Notes: generated by a model not told the origin, from the letters alone. 64,000 bases of DNA from an uncultured Clostridia bacterium (GCA_944412445.1 CALYBJ010000003.1:26150-90149), one strand, 5' to 3'; shown: positions 8,850 through 18,338, counted from the stretch's first letter. Program-made: numbers and translations.

Positions 8850-9857
8850 ATGGCAAATTTCGATAATTTAAAGCTTGAAAAAGGTATGTATGCTTCATCA
8901 AAGGGCTTTTCAAAAATTCTTGAGGAGCTTGACCCCTCGGAAAACTATCAGGGAACGCCTCTTGCGAATCTTGACGCCTTTCAGCGTCAGCTTAAAAGAT
9001 TCGACATTAAGGTAAGCGGCAAAAATTCAGATATCGTGGAGAAGTTTTTCCAGACCTCCGATTCCTCGGCTCTTTTCCCTGAATATGTGGCAAGAGCAGT
9101 AAGACAGGGTATGGAGGAGGCTGACGTGCTTCCGGGCATCATAGCGGCAACAACTCAGATAAACGGTCTTGACTATCGCTCCATAGCTTCCGTTCCCGCT
9201 GAGGACGACAAGGAGTTGAAGGTGGTGGCGGAGGGCGCCGAGATTCCCCAGACGGTTATAAAAACTCAGGAAAATCTTGTAACTCTCAGAAAAAGAGGAA
9301 GAATGCTTGTTTCCTCTTACGAGGCGGTAAAATATCAGCGCCTTGACCTTTTCACCGTTATGCTCAGACAGATAGGAGCGTATATCGCAAGAAGTCAGTT
9401 AAAGGACGCGGTTGATGTTCTTATAAACGGAGACGGAAATTCAAACGCCGCCGAGATATTAAATGTAAAAACACCCGACACTCTTGCTTACGGAGATTTG
9501 ATATCCTTCTGGAACAGCTTCTCGCCCTATCGTCTTTCTACCGTTATCGCTTCAAAGGAGCTTACGGAAAAGCTTCTTAATATGGACGAGTTTAAGGACG
9601 CCGCCGCAGGACTTAACTTCCAGGGAACAGGAAAAATGATAACTCCCCTGGGCGCGGAGCTTATAACCTCTGCCTCAGTGCCCGGCGACACTCTTATAGG
9701 TCTTGACAAAGCCTGCGCCCTTGAGCTTGTGGAAGCAGGAGGAATTGTGACAGAATACGACAAGCTTATTGACAGACAGCTTGAGAGAGCCGCCGTTACA
9801 TATACCTTCGGCTTTTCAAAGATTTTCCCTGAGGCTTCAAAGGTGCTGACTGTCTGA
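8850..9857 (+). CDS. Major capsid protein (HK97 fold)
   Basis: A 335-residue protein of the size and position of an HK97-fold capsid subunit. The order of elements fits: a helical N-terminal arm (to about 60), then FPEYVARAVRQGMEEADVLP, an E-loop region rich in charged residues (VPAEDDKELKVVAEGAEIPQ), a spine-like AYIARSQLKDAVDVLINGDG and a C-terminal P-domain strand region (TLIGLDKACALELVEAGGIV). A good ribosome site (AAAGGA) precedes the ATG. Its stop overlaps the next start. Confidence 0.85.
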   Translation: MANFDNLKLEKGMYASSKGFSKILEELDPSENYQGTPLANLDAFQRQLKRFDIKVSGKNSDIVEKFFQTSDSSALFPEYVARAVRQGMEEADVLPGIIAATTQINGLDYRSIASVPAEDDKELKVVAEGAEIPQTVIKTQENLVTLRKRGRMLVSSYEAVKYQRLDLFTVMLRQIGAYIARSQLKDAVDVLINGDGNSNAAEILNVKTPDTLAYGDLISFWNSFSPYRLSTVIASKELTEKLLNMDEFKDAAAGLNFQGTGKMITPLGAELITSASVPGDTLIGLDKACALELVEAGGIVTEYDKLIDRQLERAAVTYTFGFSKIFPEASKVLTV

Positions 9858-10219
9858 TGCTCGGCTGTGATGAGGTTTTCCTGAAGGTTTCGGAAATATG
9901 GGATATTGAGGAAGAGGACAGGGAAAAAATTAAAAGCTTCTGCCAAAGCGCAGCGGCTCAGATGAACGAGAGAATAAAACCGGGAGCGGATACATCGGAT
10001 ATACGCATATTGACAGCCGCCGCGGCAGTTGCTCTTCATGACTATTTCTGTGTGAAAAACGTATCCGACAGCGACTTCGATTCTTTTAAAGCCGGAGATG
10101 TTACCGTATCAAAAAGCTCCGAAAATACATCTAAAGCGGTTTCCGAGCTTAAAAGAAACGCCCTGACGGCTGCGGCGCCGCTTCTTGATGATACGGAATT
10201 TCTGTTTAAAACCATATAG
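9857..10219 (+). CDS. Head-tail connector, adaptor-like (gp6/gp15 family)
   Basis: A 120-residue, mostly helical protein whose ATG overlaps the capsid stop (TGATG). Features fit the adaptor that docks under the portal: an N-terminal helix pair, a central Ala-rich helix (RILTAAAAVALHDYFCV) and a strand with GDVTVSKSSENTSKA. Position right after the capsid gene is the main support. Sequence families here are highly diverged. Confidence 0.65.
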   Translation: MLGCDEVFLKVSEIWDIEEEDREKIKSFCQSAAAQMNERIKPGADTSDIRILTAAAAVALHDYFCVKNVSDSDFDSFKAGDVTVSKSSENTSKAVSELKRNALTAAAPLLDDTEFLFKTI

Positions 10220-10237
10220 CAGGACAAAAGATTCAAA

Positions 10238-10609
10238 ATGAAGAACATTGAAAAAATTATGAAAAAATACGGCAGACAAATTACTGCCGTAACGGAAAAG
10301 GGAACAGGGATAAAAAGCTTTAAATGCTTTGTTCAGCCTCTGAGATATAAAAATAAAATGTACCTTGAAGGCACTCCCACGGATATCGGTATTAACGATT
10401 CGGGCTACTATCTGCTTCTGGCTCCTCCCGATATCAATCTTGATACTCTGGGAAATACGGGCTATCTTACCGACGGCGAAAAAAATTTCGGCGTTGACAG
10501 ATGGGAAAAAATTCATAAGGGAGAACAGGTGTGGTTCGTATGGGCAGTATTAAAGGAACAGCAGGAGGGACAATATCCCGTTTATCACTGTTTTAAAGAA
10601 AGGAGCTGA
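10238..10609 (+). CDS. Head-closure (stopper)-like protein
   Basis: A 123-residue beta-rich protein: KCFVQPLRYKNKMYLEGTPT, then YYLLLAPPDINLD and GEQVWFVWAVLKEQ. Genes in this place, after the adaptor, normally encode the stopper that closes the portal channel and receives the tail. I recognise it by place and size only. It ends in a TGA inside the ribosome site region of the next gene. Confidence 0.5.
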   Translation: MKNIEKIMKKYGRQITAVTEKGTGIKSFKCFVQPLRYKNKMYLEGTPTDIGINDSGYYLLLAPPDINLDTLGNTGYLTDGEKNFGVDRWEKIHKGEQVWFVWAVLKEQQEGQYPVYHCFKERS

Positions 10610-10614
10610 TTAAA

Positions 10615-11070
10615 ACGATTTTAGGCGCAACTCTTCCCGGATTGCTTTGCGAATGGTTTGCGGATATGCCTGAGTTTGAAAAATATAATTTCTGCACAAT
10701 GTATCCTTTCGGTCAAAGCGCGTCGCCGTTAAAAAAGCCCGTGGTTGTTTTCGGAACAAAGTCTATTGATATTCTTGAAAAATCAGTAAACGAGGCAGGC
10801 GCAGTTATTACCGACAGGCGTTATGCGGAGCTGACGTTTTCAATAGGCGTTCACCTGCCAAAATCAGCAGGCAGCATACTTAGCTATGAGGTTATTTATA
10901 AAATAATAGACTTGCTTCTGTTCGATACGGATTTGAATATAGTCAAAATAAACACTTCCGAAATGGAGTATATAAGGAACACGGATTCCTTGTATATGGA
11001 ATGTGAGATAATCGTGAAGGATGAACTTTTAAAGGGCGACACATACCCTGATAAGCTTCCTCTTGAATAA
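10615..11070 (+). CDS. Tail-completion-like neck protein with a non-standard start
   Basis: The frame is open from just after the previous stop. The only close match to a ribosome site (AAAGGAG, 10599-10605) is placed for a start at 10615, where the codon is ACG. With it the protein would begin MILGATLPGLLCEWF, 151 residues. The next usable codon is TTG 10642 (142 residues) with no ribosome site. So either ACG is used, or an ancestral ATG has mutated. The protein (FADMPEF, KKPVVVFGTKSIDILE, SEMEYIRNTDSLYMECEIIVK) has the size and place of a tail-terminator or completion protein. It is the last gene of the module; no tail-tube gene follows. Confidence 0.55.
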   Translation, partial: TILGATLPGLLCEWFADMPEFEKYNFCTMYPFGQSASPLKKPVVVFGTKSIDILEKSVNEAGAVITDRRYAELTFSIGVHLPKSAGSILSYEVIYKIIDLLLFDTDLNIVKINTSEMEYIRNTDSLYMECEIIVKDELLKGDTYPDKLPLE

Positions 11071-11094
11071 GTGAAAGCACAGGCTGCGGAGCCG

Positions 11095-11132
11095 GGGCTG
11101 CGGAAATTTTTCCGCAGCCCTTTGCCTTTTTT
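11095..11132 (+). terminator. Terminator closing the phage head module
   Basis: Perfect 10 bp stem GGGCTGCGGA / TCCGCAGCCC followed by TTTGCCTTTTTT. It marks the 3' end of the nine-gene unit. Confidence 0.9.
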
Positions 11133-11301
11133 CCCTATATTTTTTCATCAAGCGTCTGATATAATATGTACCGGTTTGTCCTGTTCATATAAATATTTTT
11201 TGTTTTCTTTTTTGGCAAAATGTATTTGCTTGGGCACGGTAAATTGATAGAAAATGATTAAATATTCATAGCTATTTGTTGAAAATAACCAAAAACCTTT
11301 A

Positions 11302-11330
11302 TTGACAATTAGTAACGCTTTTTGCAATAT
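11302..11330 (+). promoter_or_regulatory. Upstream promoter of the glg operon
   Basis: TTGACA at 11302-11307 and CAATAT at 11325-11330 with a 17 bp spacer. The stretch 11133-11301 is AT-rich and holds no other recognisable element. Confidence 0.6.
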
Positions 11331-11344
11331 AGTCAAAAAAACTA

Positions 11345-11373
11345 TTGAAAATTTCAAAATTATTTGTTAAAAT
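11345..11373 (+). promoter_or_regulatory. Proximal promoter of the glg operon
   Basis: TTGAAA at 11345-11350 and TAAAAT at 11368-11373, spacer 17 bp, about 33 bases before glgB. The two promoters do not overlap. Confidence 0.65.
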
Positions 11374-11405
11374 ATTGTATATTAGTATAAACAGAGGTAT
11401 ATATT

Positions 11406-13310
11406 ATGGAAAATAAGCTTAATGACAGCTATCGGGTGCCTGTTTACCTTTTTCATGAGGGCAGCAATGCAAGAGCTTATGAGTTTTTAGGTTCTCACAG
11501 AATTTCCGAAAACGAGGTTGTTTTCAGAGTGTGGGCGCCCAACGCTCAGAAGGTTTCCGTTGCAGGCGATTTCAACTCATGGTCATCGTCTGCAAATCCC
11601 ATGAAGCGCATAAACAAAGAGGGTATTTGGGAAACGGTCATAAAGGGAATAAAGCAGTATGATACATACAAGTACTGCGTAACAGCGAAAGACGGCAGAC
11701 AGCTTATGAAAGCCGATCCCTACGGCTTCCACAGCGAGACAAGACCCGGCAGCGCAACAAAGTTTTATGATGTTGACAATTTTAAGTGGGATGACGAAAA
11801 CTGGCTGAAAAGCAAAAAACAGCGCTCAGTATACGCTTCTCCGGTAAATATTTACGAGGTTCACGCAGGCTCATGGAGAATCCATGACGACGGACATTTT
11901 TATTCATACAGTGATCTGGCTGACAGCATTATTCCCTATGTAAAGGAAATGGGCTACACCCATATTGAATTTCTTCCTCTTACGGAATATCCTTTCGACG
12001 GCTCCTGGGGCTATCAGGTAACGGGATATTTCGCTCCCACCTCAAGATACGGCACTCCGGAGGATTTTGTTTATCTTGTAAATAAATGCCATCAGAACGG
12101 CATAGGGGTTATCCTGGACTGGGTTCCCGCTCATTTCCCCAAGGACGCTCAGGGACTTTACGAATTTGACGGCACTCCCTGCTATGAGTATTCGGACCCC
12201 AGAAAGGGCGAGCATTATCAGTGGGGTACAAGGGTTTTTGACTACGGAAAAAAGGAAGTAAGAAGCTTTCTTCTTTCAAGCGCAGAATTCTGGCTCAACA
12301 AATATCATGTAGACGGCCTTAGAGTTGACGCCGTAGCCTCAATGCTTTATCTTGACTACGGCAGAGACGACGGACAGTGGATTGCCAATGAAAAGGGCGG
12401 CAGAGAAAATCTTGAGGCGGTGTCATTTTTAAGGAAGCTTAACGAGTTTATTTTCAGAGAGCATCCCGACGCGCTGATGATAGCGGAGGAAAGCACCGCA
12501 TGGCCTCTTGTTACGAAGCCTACTTCCGTAGGCGGTCTGGGCTTTAATTTCAAATGGAATATGGGCTGGATGAATGATATTCTAAAATATTTTTCACTGG
12601 ACGGATATTTCAGAAAATATAATCACGACCTTATTACATTTTCATTTTTCTACGCGTTTTCGGAAAACTTTATACTGCCTATTTCCCATGACGAGGTAGT
12701 CCACGGCAAGAAATCTCTTCTTGACAAAATGCCCGGAACATACGAGGAAAAATTCCATTCAATGAGAGCGTTTTTGGGATATATGTACGCTCACCCGGGC
12801 AAAAAGCTGTTGTTTATGGGTCAGGAGTTCGGACAGTTTATAGAGTGGGACGAGAAAAAACAGCTTGACTGGTTTTTGCTTGACTACGACGCCCACAGAA
12901 GCCTTCATAAATATGTTAAGGCGCTTAACCGTTTTTATAAGGAAAACTCTCCTTTATGGGAAATCGATTATTCATGGGAGGGCTTTAAATGGATAGTCAG
13001 CGACGACTGCAACAACTCCGTTATAGGCTTTGTCCGCACCGATGAAAAAGGGGATTCAATTATAGCCGCATGCAATTTTACCTCTGTTGAAAGGGAGTCC
13101 TATAAAATAGGCGTTCCGGAAAAAGGAGCTTATGATGTTGTATTCAATTCCGATTCAAAGGAATTCGGCGGCATGGGCAAATCCAAAAAGAGAGTTTACA
13201 GAACGAAAAACGTACCTATGCACAATATGGAGCAGAGCATAGATATGACGCTTCCACCTTTATCAACAATCTACTTGAAACATAGAAAAACCACCAATAA
13301 GGAAGGATGA
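11406..13310 (+). CDS. glgB: 1,4-alpha-glucan branching enzyme GlgB
   Basis: A 634-residue GH13 enzyme that cuts alpha-1,4-glucan and re-attaches the piece as an alpha-1,6 branch. A CBM48 domain ([20 protein letters not shown], about 34-53) precedes the barrel. Barrel motifs are all present: [42 protein letters not shown], the nucleophile region [17 protein letters not shown], the acid IAEEST, and [14 protein letters not shown]-terminal beta domain follows. It leads a tight operon with glgC (6 bp gap) and glgD, so glycogen synthesis genes are coordinately made; glycogen synthase itself is not in the window. Confidence 0.97.
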   Translation: MENKLNDSYRVPVYLFHEGSNARAYEFLGSHRISENEVVFRVWAPNAQKVSVAGDFNSWSSSANPMKRINKEGIWETVIKGIKQYDTYKYCVTAKDGRQLMKADPYGFHSETRPGSATKFYDVDNFKWDDENWLKSKKQRSVYASPVNIYEVHAGSWRIHDDGHFYSYSDLADSIIPYVKEMGYTHIEFLPLTEYPFDGSWGYQVTGYFAPTSRYGTPEDFVYLVNKCHQNGIGVILDWVPAHFPKDAQGLYEFDGTPCYEYSDPRKGEHYQWGTRVFDYGKKEVRSFLLSSAEFWLNKYHVDGLRVDAVASMLYLDYGRDDGQWIANEKGGRENLEAVSFLRKLNEFIFREHPDALMIAEESTAWPLVTKPTSVGGLGFNFKWNMGWMNDILKYFSLDGYFRKYNHDLITFSFFYAFSENFILPISHDEVVHGKKSLLDKMPGTYEEKFHSMRAFLGYMYAHPGKKLLFMGQEFGQFIEWDEKKQLDWFLLDYDAHRSLHKYVKALNRFYKENSPLWEIDYSWEGFKWIVSDDCNNSVIGFVRTDEKGDSIIAACNFTSVERESYKIGVPEKGAYDVVFNSDSKEFGGMGKSKKRVYRTKNVPMHNMEQSIDMTLPPLSTIYLKHRKTTNKEG

Positions 13311-13316
13311 TTTTAA

Positions 13317-14537
13317 ATGGCAAGAAAAACAGAATGTCTTGCGATGCTGCTTGCCGGCGGACAAGGCAGCCGACTTGGAATTTTGACGAAAAAAGTTGCT
13401 AAACCTGCCGTTCCTTACGGAGGAAAATACAGAATTATTGATTTTCCTCTTTCAAACTGCGTAAACTCAGGTATTTATACCGTAGGCGTACTTACCCAGT
13501 ATCAGCCTCTGGAGCTTAACGACTACATCGGAAACGGTCAGGCGTGGGATCTTGACAGAGCAAACGGAGGCGTGCATATTCTTTCCCCATATCAGCAGAT
13601 AAAGGGCACCGACTGGTACAGAGGCACAGCAAACGCCATTTATCAGAATATTAACTTCATTGACAGATATAATCCCGAATATGTGGCAGTTCTGTCAGGC
13701 GACCATATTTATAAAATGGACTATTCAAAGATGCTTATGTTCCATAAGGCAAACGACGCCGCCTGCACTATCGCCATGCTGGAGGTACCTTGGGAGGAGG
13801 CTTCCAGATTCGGTCTGATGTTTACAGACGACGACGGAAGAATTACGGCATTTGAGGAAAAGCCCAAAAATCCCAAGAGCAATAAAGCTTCCATGGGCGT
13901 ATATATGTTTACATGGAGCAAGCTGAGAGAATATCTTATAGCCGACGAGGAAAAGGAAGGCTCCTCAAACGACTTCGGAAAGGATGTTATTCCTGCGATG
14001 CACGAAGCCGGAGAGCGTCTTTTCGCCTATCCCTTTGACGGCTACTGGAAGGATGTAGGAACCATAGACAGCCTCTGGGAGGCAAACCTTGATTTGCTGA
14101 ATCCCGTGGCAAACATAGATTTGTCCGACGATACATGGAAAATCTACTCAAACAATCCGGTAACGCCTCCTCAGTACATATCATCAACCGCCGCCGTTCA
14201 GAATTCACTTATTACCGGAGGAAGCCATATTGAAGGGGAAATCGATTATTCCGTAGTATTTTCAAATGTTACCGTTGAAGAGGACGCCGAGGTCAAATAT
14301 TCAATTGTAATGCCCGGAGCAAAAATCGAAAAGGGCGCAAAGGTTCAGTACGCCATGATTGCGGAAAATGCCGTTGTTAAAAGCGGAGCAGTTGTAGGCG
14401 AGGATCCTCAGGAGTGCAAGGACCTTAACGAATGGGGCGTAGCCGTTGTAGGACCTAATCTTACGGTAGGGGAAAAAGCAAAGGTAAAAGCTAAAACAAT
14501 GGTTACGGAAGATGTGAAAGGAGGCGCTGAGATATGA
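13317..14537 (+). CDS. glgC: Glucose-1-phosphate adenylyltransferase, catalytic subunit GlgC
   Basis: A 406-residue ADP-glucose pyrophosphorylase. The nucleotidyltransferase motif [22 protein letters not shown] is at residues 11-32. It is followed by [10 protein letters not shown], the glucose-1-phosphate site [27 protein letters not shown] and [17 protein letters not shown]. The C-terminal 120 residues are a left-handed beta helix. It makes ADP-glucose for glycogen. The stop overlaps glgD by four bases (ATGA), suggesting coupled synthesis and a GlgC/GlgD heteromer as in other Firmicutes. Confidence 0.97.
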   Translation: MARKTECLAMLLAGGQGSRLGILTKKVAKPAVPYGGKYRIIDFPLSNCVNSGIYTVGVLTQYQPLELNDYIGNGQAWDLDRANGGVHILSPYQQIKGTDWYRGTANAIYQNINFIDRYNPEYVAVLSGDHIYKMDYSKMLMFHKANDAACTIAMLEVPWEEASRFGLMFTDDDGRITAFEEKPKNPKSNKASMGVYMFTWSKLREYLIADEEKEGSSNDFGKDVIPAMHEAGERLFAYPFDGYWKDVGTIDSLWEANLDLLNPVANIDLSDDTWKIYSNNPVTPPQYISSTAAVQNSLITGGSHIEGEIDYSVVFSNVTVEEDAEVKYSIVMPGAKIEKGAKVQYAMIAENAVVKSGAVVGEDPQECKDLNEWGVAVVGPNLTVGEKAKVKAKTMVTEDVKGGAEI

Positions 14538-15649
14538 GAGCAAACAATGTTTTGGGAATACTTTTTACAGACGCATATAATGACTGCATAAGCGATCTTA
14601 CAGCCCTCAGAACAATGGGCTCCGTACCCTTCGGCGGCAGATACCGTTTCGTAGACTTTACCCTTTCAAATATGGTCAACTGCGGAATCGCCAAGGTGGG
14701 CGTTGTCACAAAAAGCAATTACCGCTCCCTTATGGACCATCTGGGAACAGGCAAGCCCTGGGACCTTTCGAGAAAAAACAAGGGTCTTTTCCTGCTTCCT
14801 CCCTTTAACAGAGGAATGGGAATGTATAAAAGCAGAGTAGACGCTTTAAGAAGCGCCGCCGACTTTGTAAGAATGTCAAACGAGGAGCTTGTAATTCTTT
14901 CCGACGCCAATATTGTTCTCAATATGGATTACGGCAAGCTTGTGGAATATCACATTGAGAAAAAGGCTGATATAACGATTTGCTGCAAAGAGGGAAAATA
15001 TCCTCAGCTCTGGGACATTATGAAGCTTAAAACGGACGATGACGGCAAGATAACAAAAATTACCTGTTCTCCCTCCATAGAAGAGGGCGAAGGACTTTTC
15101 GGAGTAAATATAATTGTTCTCAGAAAAGCTTTCCTTGAGAGGATTATCAGCGAAGCGGCAAATGAAAATTATGACAGCCTTGAAAGAGACTTCTTAATGA
15201 AATCCTTGTCAAAGCTTAACGTTTACGCTTATAAAATAGATACTTTCTGTTCTGTAATAGACTCAATGCAAACATATTATGACACAAGTATGGCGCTTTT
15301 AAATCCTGAAAACAGAAAGCAGATTTTCGACAGAGATAACCCTGTTTACACAAAGGTGAACGACGATATGCCGGCAATTTACGGAATAGGCTCAAACGCG
15401 AAAAATTCCTTTATAGCAGACGGCTGTAAAATAGAGGGCGAGGTTGAAAACTCAATCCTTTTCAGAGGCGTCCATATCGCCAAGGGAGCTTCCGTTAAAA
15501 ATTCAATAGTTATGCAGTCCTGCTATATCGGAGAGGATTCAAAGCTTAACTGCGTAATTATGGATAAATACGGCACAATCAGACCGAGAAAATCAATTTC
15601 AGGGGATACAACATATCCCATTTATATAGGTAAGAATATCACAATCTGA
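14534..15649 (+). CDS. glgD: Glucose-1-phosphate adenylyltransferase, regulatory subunit GlgD
   Basis: A 371-residue GlgC paralogue. The catalytic loop is altered: the N-terminus lacks the LAGGxGxRL motif and reads [20 protein letters not shown], as in GlgD of Bacillus and Clostridia. The [15 protein letters not shown] and beta-helix parts are kept. GlgD proteins are weakly active or inactive alone and tune the GlgC partner. It is translationally coupled to glgC and only 27 bp from parB downstream. Confidence 0.95.
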   Translation: MRANNVLGILFTDAYNDCISDLTALRTMGSVPFGGRYRFVDFTLSNMVNCGIAKVGVVTKSNYRSLMDHLGTGKPWDLSRKNKGLFLLPPFNRGMGMYKSRVDALRSAADFVRMSNEELVILSDANIVLNMDYGKLVEYHIEKKADITICCKEGKYPQLWDIMKLKTDDDGKITKITCSPSIEEGEGLFGVNIIVLRKAFLERIISEAANENYDSLERDFLMKSLSKLNVYAYKIDTFCSVIDSMQTYYDTSMALLNPENRKQIFDRDNPVYTKVNDDMPAIYGIGSNAKNSFIADGCKIEGEVENSILFRGVHIAKGASVKNSIVMQSCYIGEDSKLNCVIMDKYGTIRPRKSISGDTTYPIYIGKNITI

Positions 15650-15676
15650 TATATTGCCGGGGAGGAGAGAAAACAG

Positions 15677-16537
15677 ATGCCACCTAAAAAAGGCGGACTC
15701 GGCAGAGGAATTGACGCTCTTTTCGTAGACAATTCCGTAGAGGAGCTTGAAGAGGGAAAAAGCGTTATAACCCTGAGGCTCAGCGACATTGAGCCTAATA
15801 AGGAACAGCCGAGACAGATTTTTGACGATGACGCCTTGTGGGAGCTTTCGGAAAGCATAAAGGAGCACGGAGTGCTGCAGCCTCTTATTGTAAGGCCTTT
15901 AACGGACGGCTCCTATCAGCTTGTTGCCGGTGAAAGACGCTGGAGAGCGTCAAGGCTTGCGGGGCTTACCGAGGTGCCCGTAATCGTAAGGGCGCTGACA
16001 GACGCGGAGGCCTCAGTAATAGCCCTTATTGAAAATCTTCAGAGGGAGGATCTTAATCCCATTGAGGAAGCCGAGGGCATAAGCAAGCTTATAGAGGAGT
16101 ACAGCTTTACTCAGGAGCAGGCTGCCGCCAAGCTGGGAAAATCCAGATCTGCGCTTACCAACACCTTAAGGCTTATGGCGCTGCCTGAAAAGGTAAGAGG
16201 CCTTATAAGCGATGATTTTATGACTGCGGGACACGGAAGAGCCTTGCTGGGACTTGAGGACAAGGAAAAAATCGAGGAAACGGCGGAAAAGGTAATTTCC
16301 GGAAAGCTTTCCGTAAGAGAAACGGAAAAACTCGTTAAGACCATAAACTCCGAAGCGCAAAAGGTAAACAAAAAGGTGAGAAAAAGAGATACCTTTTATG
16401 ACGAGGTGGAGCTTTCCCTTTCGGATATTCTGGGACGCAGGGTAACGGTAAAGGAAGGCAGAAAAGGCGGAAAAATCGAGTTTGAGTTCTTTGACAAGGA
16501 AGACCTTAAAAAGCTGTCAGGGCTTTTTGAGGAATAA
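15677..16537 (+). CDS. parB: ParB/Spo0J family partition protein, no parA nearby
   Basis: A 286-residue chromosomal-type ParB. It starts GGLGRGIDALF, as Spo0J proteins do. The CTP-binding part has LVAGERRWRASRLAGL (about 75-90) and ENLQREDLNPIEEAEG. The helix-turn-helix reads FTQEQAAAKLGKSRSALTN. The C-terminal dimer domain is short. ParB loads on parS sites and recruits SMC for origin segregation. Normally parA lies directly upstream; here the upstream gene is glgD in the same direction. I saw no perfect parS palindrome in the window. Confidence 0.93.
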   Translation: MPPKKGGLGRGIDALFVDNSVEELEEGKSVITLRLSDIEPNKEQPRQIFDDDALWELSESIKEHGVLQPLIVRPLTDGSYQLVAGERRWRASRLAGLTEVPVIVRALTDAEASVIALIENLQREDLNPIEEAEGISKLIEEYSFTQEQAAAKLGKSRSALTNTLRLMALPEKVRGLISDDFMTAGHGRALLGLEDKEKIEETAEKVISGKLSVRETEKLVKTINSEAQKVNKKVRKRDTFYDEVELSLSDILGRRVTVKEGRKGGKIEFEFFDKEDLKKLSGLFEE

Positions 16538-16556
16538 TTGAAAATTTACAGTTTAA

Positions 16557-16620
16557 AAGGCTTTAATATTTTAAATTCGGTTCGCCGGGAAAAAATTAAA
16601 ATATTAAGGCCTTATTTTTT
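16557..16620 (+). terminator. Terminator of parB
   Basis: Long stem AAGGCTTTAATATTTTAA / TTAAAATATTAAGGCCTT with a 21-base loop, then ATTTTTT. Confidence 0.85.
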
Positions 16621-16624
16621 GAAA

Positions 16625-16660
16625 AAGTCTTAAGAATAAAAATTTTAAGGACTTGTTTTT
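16625..16660 (+). terminator. Second, related terminator-like hairpin
   Basis: AAGTCTTAA / TTAAGGACTT followed by GTTTTTT. The sequence after it (TTTTTTGAAAAAG) repeats the one after the first hairpin, which suggests a local duplication. Confidence 0.6.
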
Positions 16661-16755
16661 TGAAAAAGCGTAAAAAAACTTAAAAAAACTTGAAAAGTTT
16701 TTTGAATGATGATAAAATAACAGTTAATTCAAAAAGCCAAGGAGAATACGGGAAA

Positions 16756-18042
16756 ATGATTGATATAAAATTTTTAAGGGAAAACCCGGAAAAGGTAAAG
16801 GAAAACATTAAAAAGAAATTTCAGGACAGCAAGCTTCCTCTTGTTGACAAAGTAATTGAGCTTGACAGGGAATACAGGGAAAACAAAACCGCCGCCGATA
16901 ATTTAAGAGCTTCAAGAAATAAGATTTCAAAGCAGATAGGCGCCCTGATGGCTCAGGGAAAAAAGGAAGAGGCCGAAAAGACAAAGGAGCTTGTAGCTCA
17001 GCAGGCTCAGGAGCTTGCCCTCTGCGAGGCAAAGGAAACGGAGCTTTCGGAAGAGATTAAAAAAATCATGATGGTTATTCCCAATATCATCGACGACAGC
17101 GTTCCCGTAGGAAAGGACGATTCGGAAAATGTTGAGGTTCAGAAGTACGGCGAACCGGCTGTTCCGGATTTTGAAATTCCCTATCATACCGATATTATGG
17201 AAAGCTTTTGCGGTATAGATCTTGATTCAGCCAGAAGAGTTGCAGGAAACGGCTTTTACTATCTTATGGGGGATATAGCAAGACTTCATTCCGCCGTAAT
17301 TTCCTACGCAAGAGATTTTATGATCAACAGAGGCTTTACCTATGTTGTGCCTCCCTTTATGATTCGCTCCGATGTTGTAACAGGCGTTATGAGCTTTGCG
17401 GAAATGGAAGCCATGATGTATAAAATCGAAGGGGAAGACCTTTACCTTATCGGCACCAGCGAACATTCAATGATAGGTAAATTTATAGACCAGATAATCC
17501 CCGAGGAACAGCTTCCTTTAACTCTTACAAGCTATTCTCCCTGCTTCAGAAAGGAAAAGGGCGCCCACGGAATAGAAGAGAGAGGCGTTTACAGAATCCA
17601 TCAGTTTGAGAAACAGGAAATGGTTGTAGTATGTAAGCCCGAGGACAGCAAAATGTGGTTCGACAAGCTCTGGCAGAACACCGTTGACCTTTTCAGAACT
17701 CTTGATATTCCCGTAAGAACTCTTGAGTGCTGCTCGGGAGACCTTGCCGACTTAAAGGTTAAGTCCGTTGACGTTGAGGCGTGGTCACCCAGACAGAAAA
17801 AATATTTCGAGGTAGGCTCCTGCTCCAATCTGGGCGACGCTCAGGCAAGAAGACTCAGCATAAGAGTAAAGGGCAGGGATTCAAAATATCTTGCTCATAC
17901 CCTTAACAACACCGTTGTTGCTCCTCCCAGAATGTTGATAGCTTTCCTTGAAAACAATCTTAACCGGGACGGTTCCGTTAATATTCCCGAAGCCTTAAGA
18001 CCTTATATGGGCGGAACGGAAAAGCTTATCCCTAAAAAATAA
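16756..18042 (+). CDS. serS: Seryl-tRNA synthetase
   Basis: A 428-residue class II synthetase. I start it at ATG 16756 (MIDIKFLRENPEKVKEN), the usual SerRS start, with AAGGAG 12 bases upstream; an earlier ATG at 16690 only adds a non-homologous leader. Residues 30-100 form the long coiled-coil arm that grips the tRNA-Ser long arm. Motif 2 is LTSYSPCFRKEKG with HGIEERGVYRIHQFEK. Motif 3 is HTLNNTVVAPPRMLIAFLENN. No T-box pattern is seen upstream, where two terminators lie. Confidence 0.97.
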   Translation: MIDIKFLRENPEKVKENIKKKFQDSKLPLVDKVIELDREYRENKTAADNLRASRNKISKQIGALMAQGKKEEAEKTKELVAQQAQELALCEAKETELSEEIKKIMMVIPNIIDDSVPVGKDDSENVEVQKYGEPAVPDFEIPYHTDIMESFCGIDLDSARRVAGNGFYYLMGDIARLHSAVISYARDFMINRGFTYVVPPFMIRSDVVTGVMSFAEMEAMMYKIEGEDLYLIGTSEHSMIGKFIDQIIPEEQLPLTLTSYSPCFRKEKGAHGIEERGVYRIHQFEKQEMVVVCKPEDSKMWFDKLWQNTVDLFRTLDIPVRTLECCSGDLADLKVKSVDVEAWSPRQKKYFEVGSCSNLGDAQARRLSIRVKGRDSKYLAHTLNNTVVAPPRMLIAFLENNLNRDGSVNIPEALRPYMGGTEKLIPKK

Positions 18043-18167
18043 CAAAAAAACATATTTTCTAAAAAGTAAATATGATAAAGAAGAAAAACGACAGCTTTTG
18101 ATTAACAGACACGGAATGTGCGGTGTGCAAAAAAGCTCACAAAAAGAGAAAATTAAATTTAAGGAAC

Positions 18168-18203
18168 AAACCGATTTCGTTTTTTAGCGGAGTCGGTTTT
18201 TTT
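18168..18203 (+). terminator. Terminator-like hairpin upstream of perR
   Basis: AACCGA / TCGGTT stem followed by T7. It lies 125 bases after serS and may end that transcript. Confidence 0.7.
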
Positions 18204-18283
18204 GTTAAAATTCTGATTGCTGAAAAAAGTTTTTGTGTTTGCCTGCGGGCTGTGGATTTTTTTTGTAAAAATCAAAAAAGGTG

Positions 18284-18338
18284 TTGACAAAGAAATAATC
18301 AGCTGTTATAATAATGATAACAATTATTATTATTGTTA
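18284..18338 (+). promoter_or_regulatory. perR promoter with Fur/PerR-type palindrome
   Basis: TTGACA at 18284-18289, 17 bp, TATAAT at 18307-18312. Right after the -10 lies a 21 bp inverted repeat, TAACAAT-7-ATTGTTA (18318-18338), close to the Fur/PerR AT-rich box. It covers the transcription start, as expected for autorepression. Confidence 0.75.

Noticed and set aside
9527..10039. 170-codon minus-strand frame opposite the capsid gene
   Set aside because: Shadow of the capsid and connector genes; low-complexity translation and no start signal.
4255..11405. Complete mobile prophage or island with attachment sites
   Set aside because: No integrase, recombinase, repressor or tail genes, and I could not find matching direct repeats at the two ends.
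16538..16755. T-box riboswitch before serS
   Set aside because: The spacer contains two simple terminators but no T-box bulge sequence or specifier-loop stem that I can recognise.
18121..18260. Small RNA gene between serS and perR
   Set aside because: A terminator is present, but no promoter or stable upstream fold could be seen.
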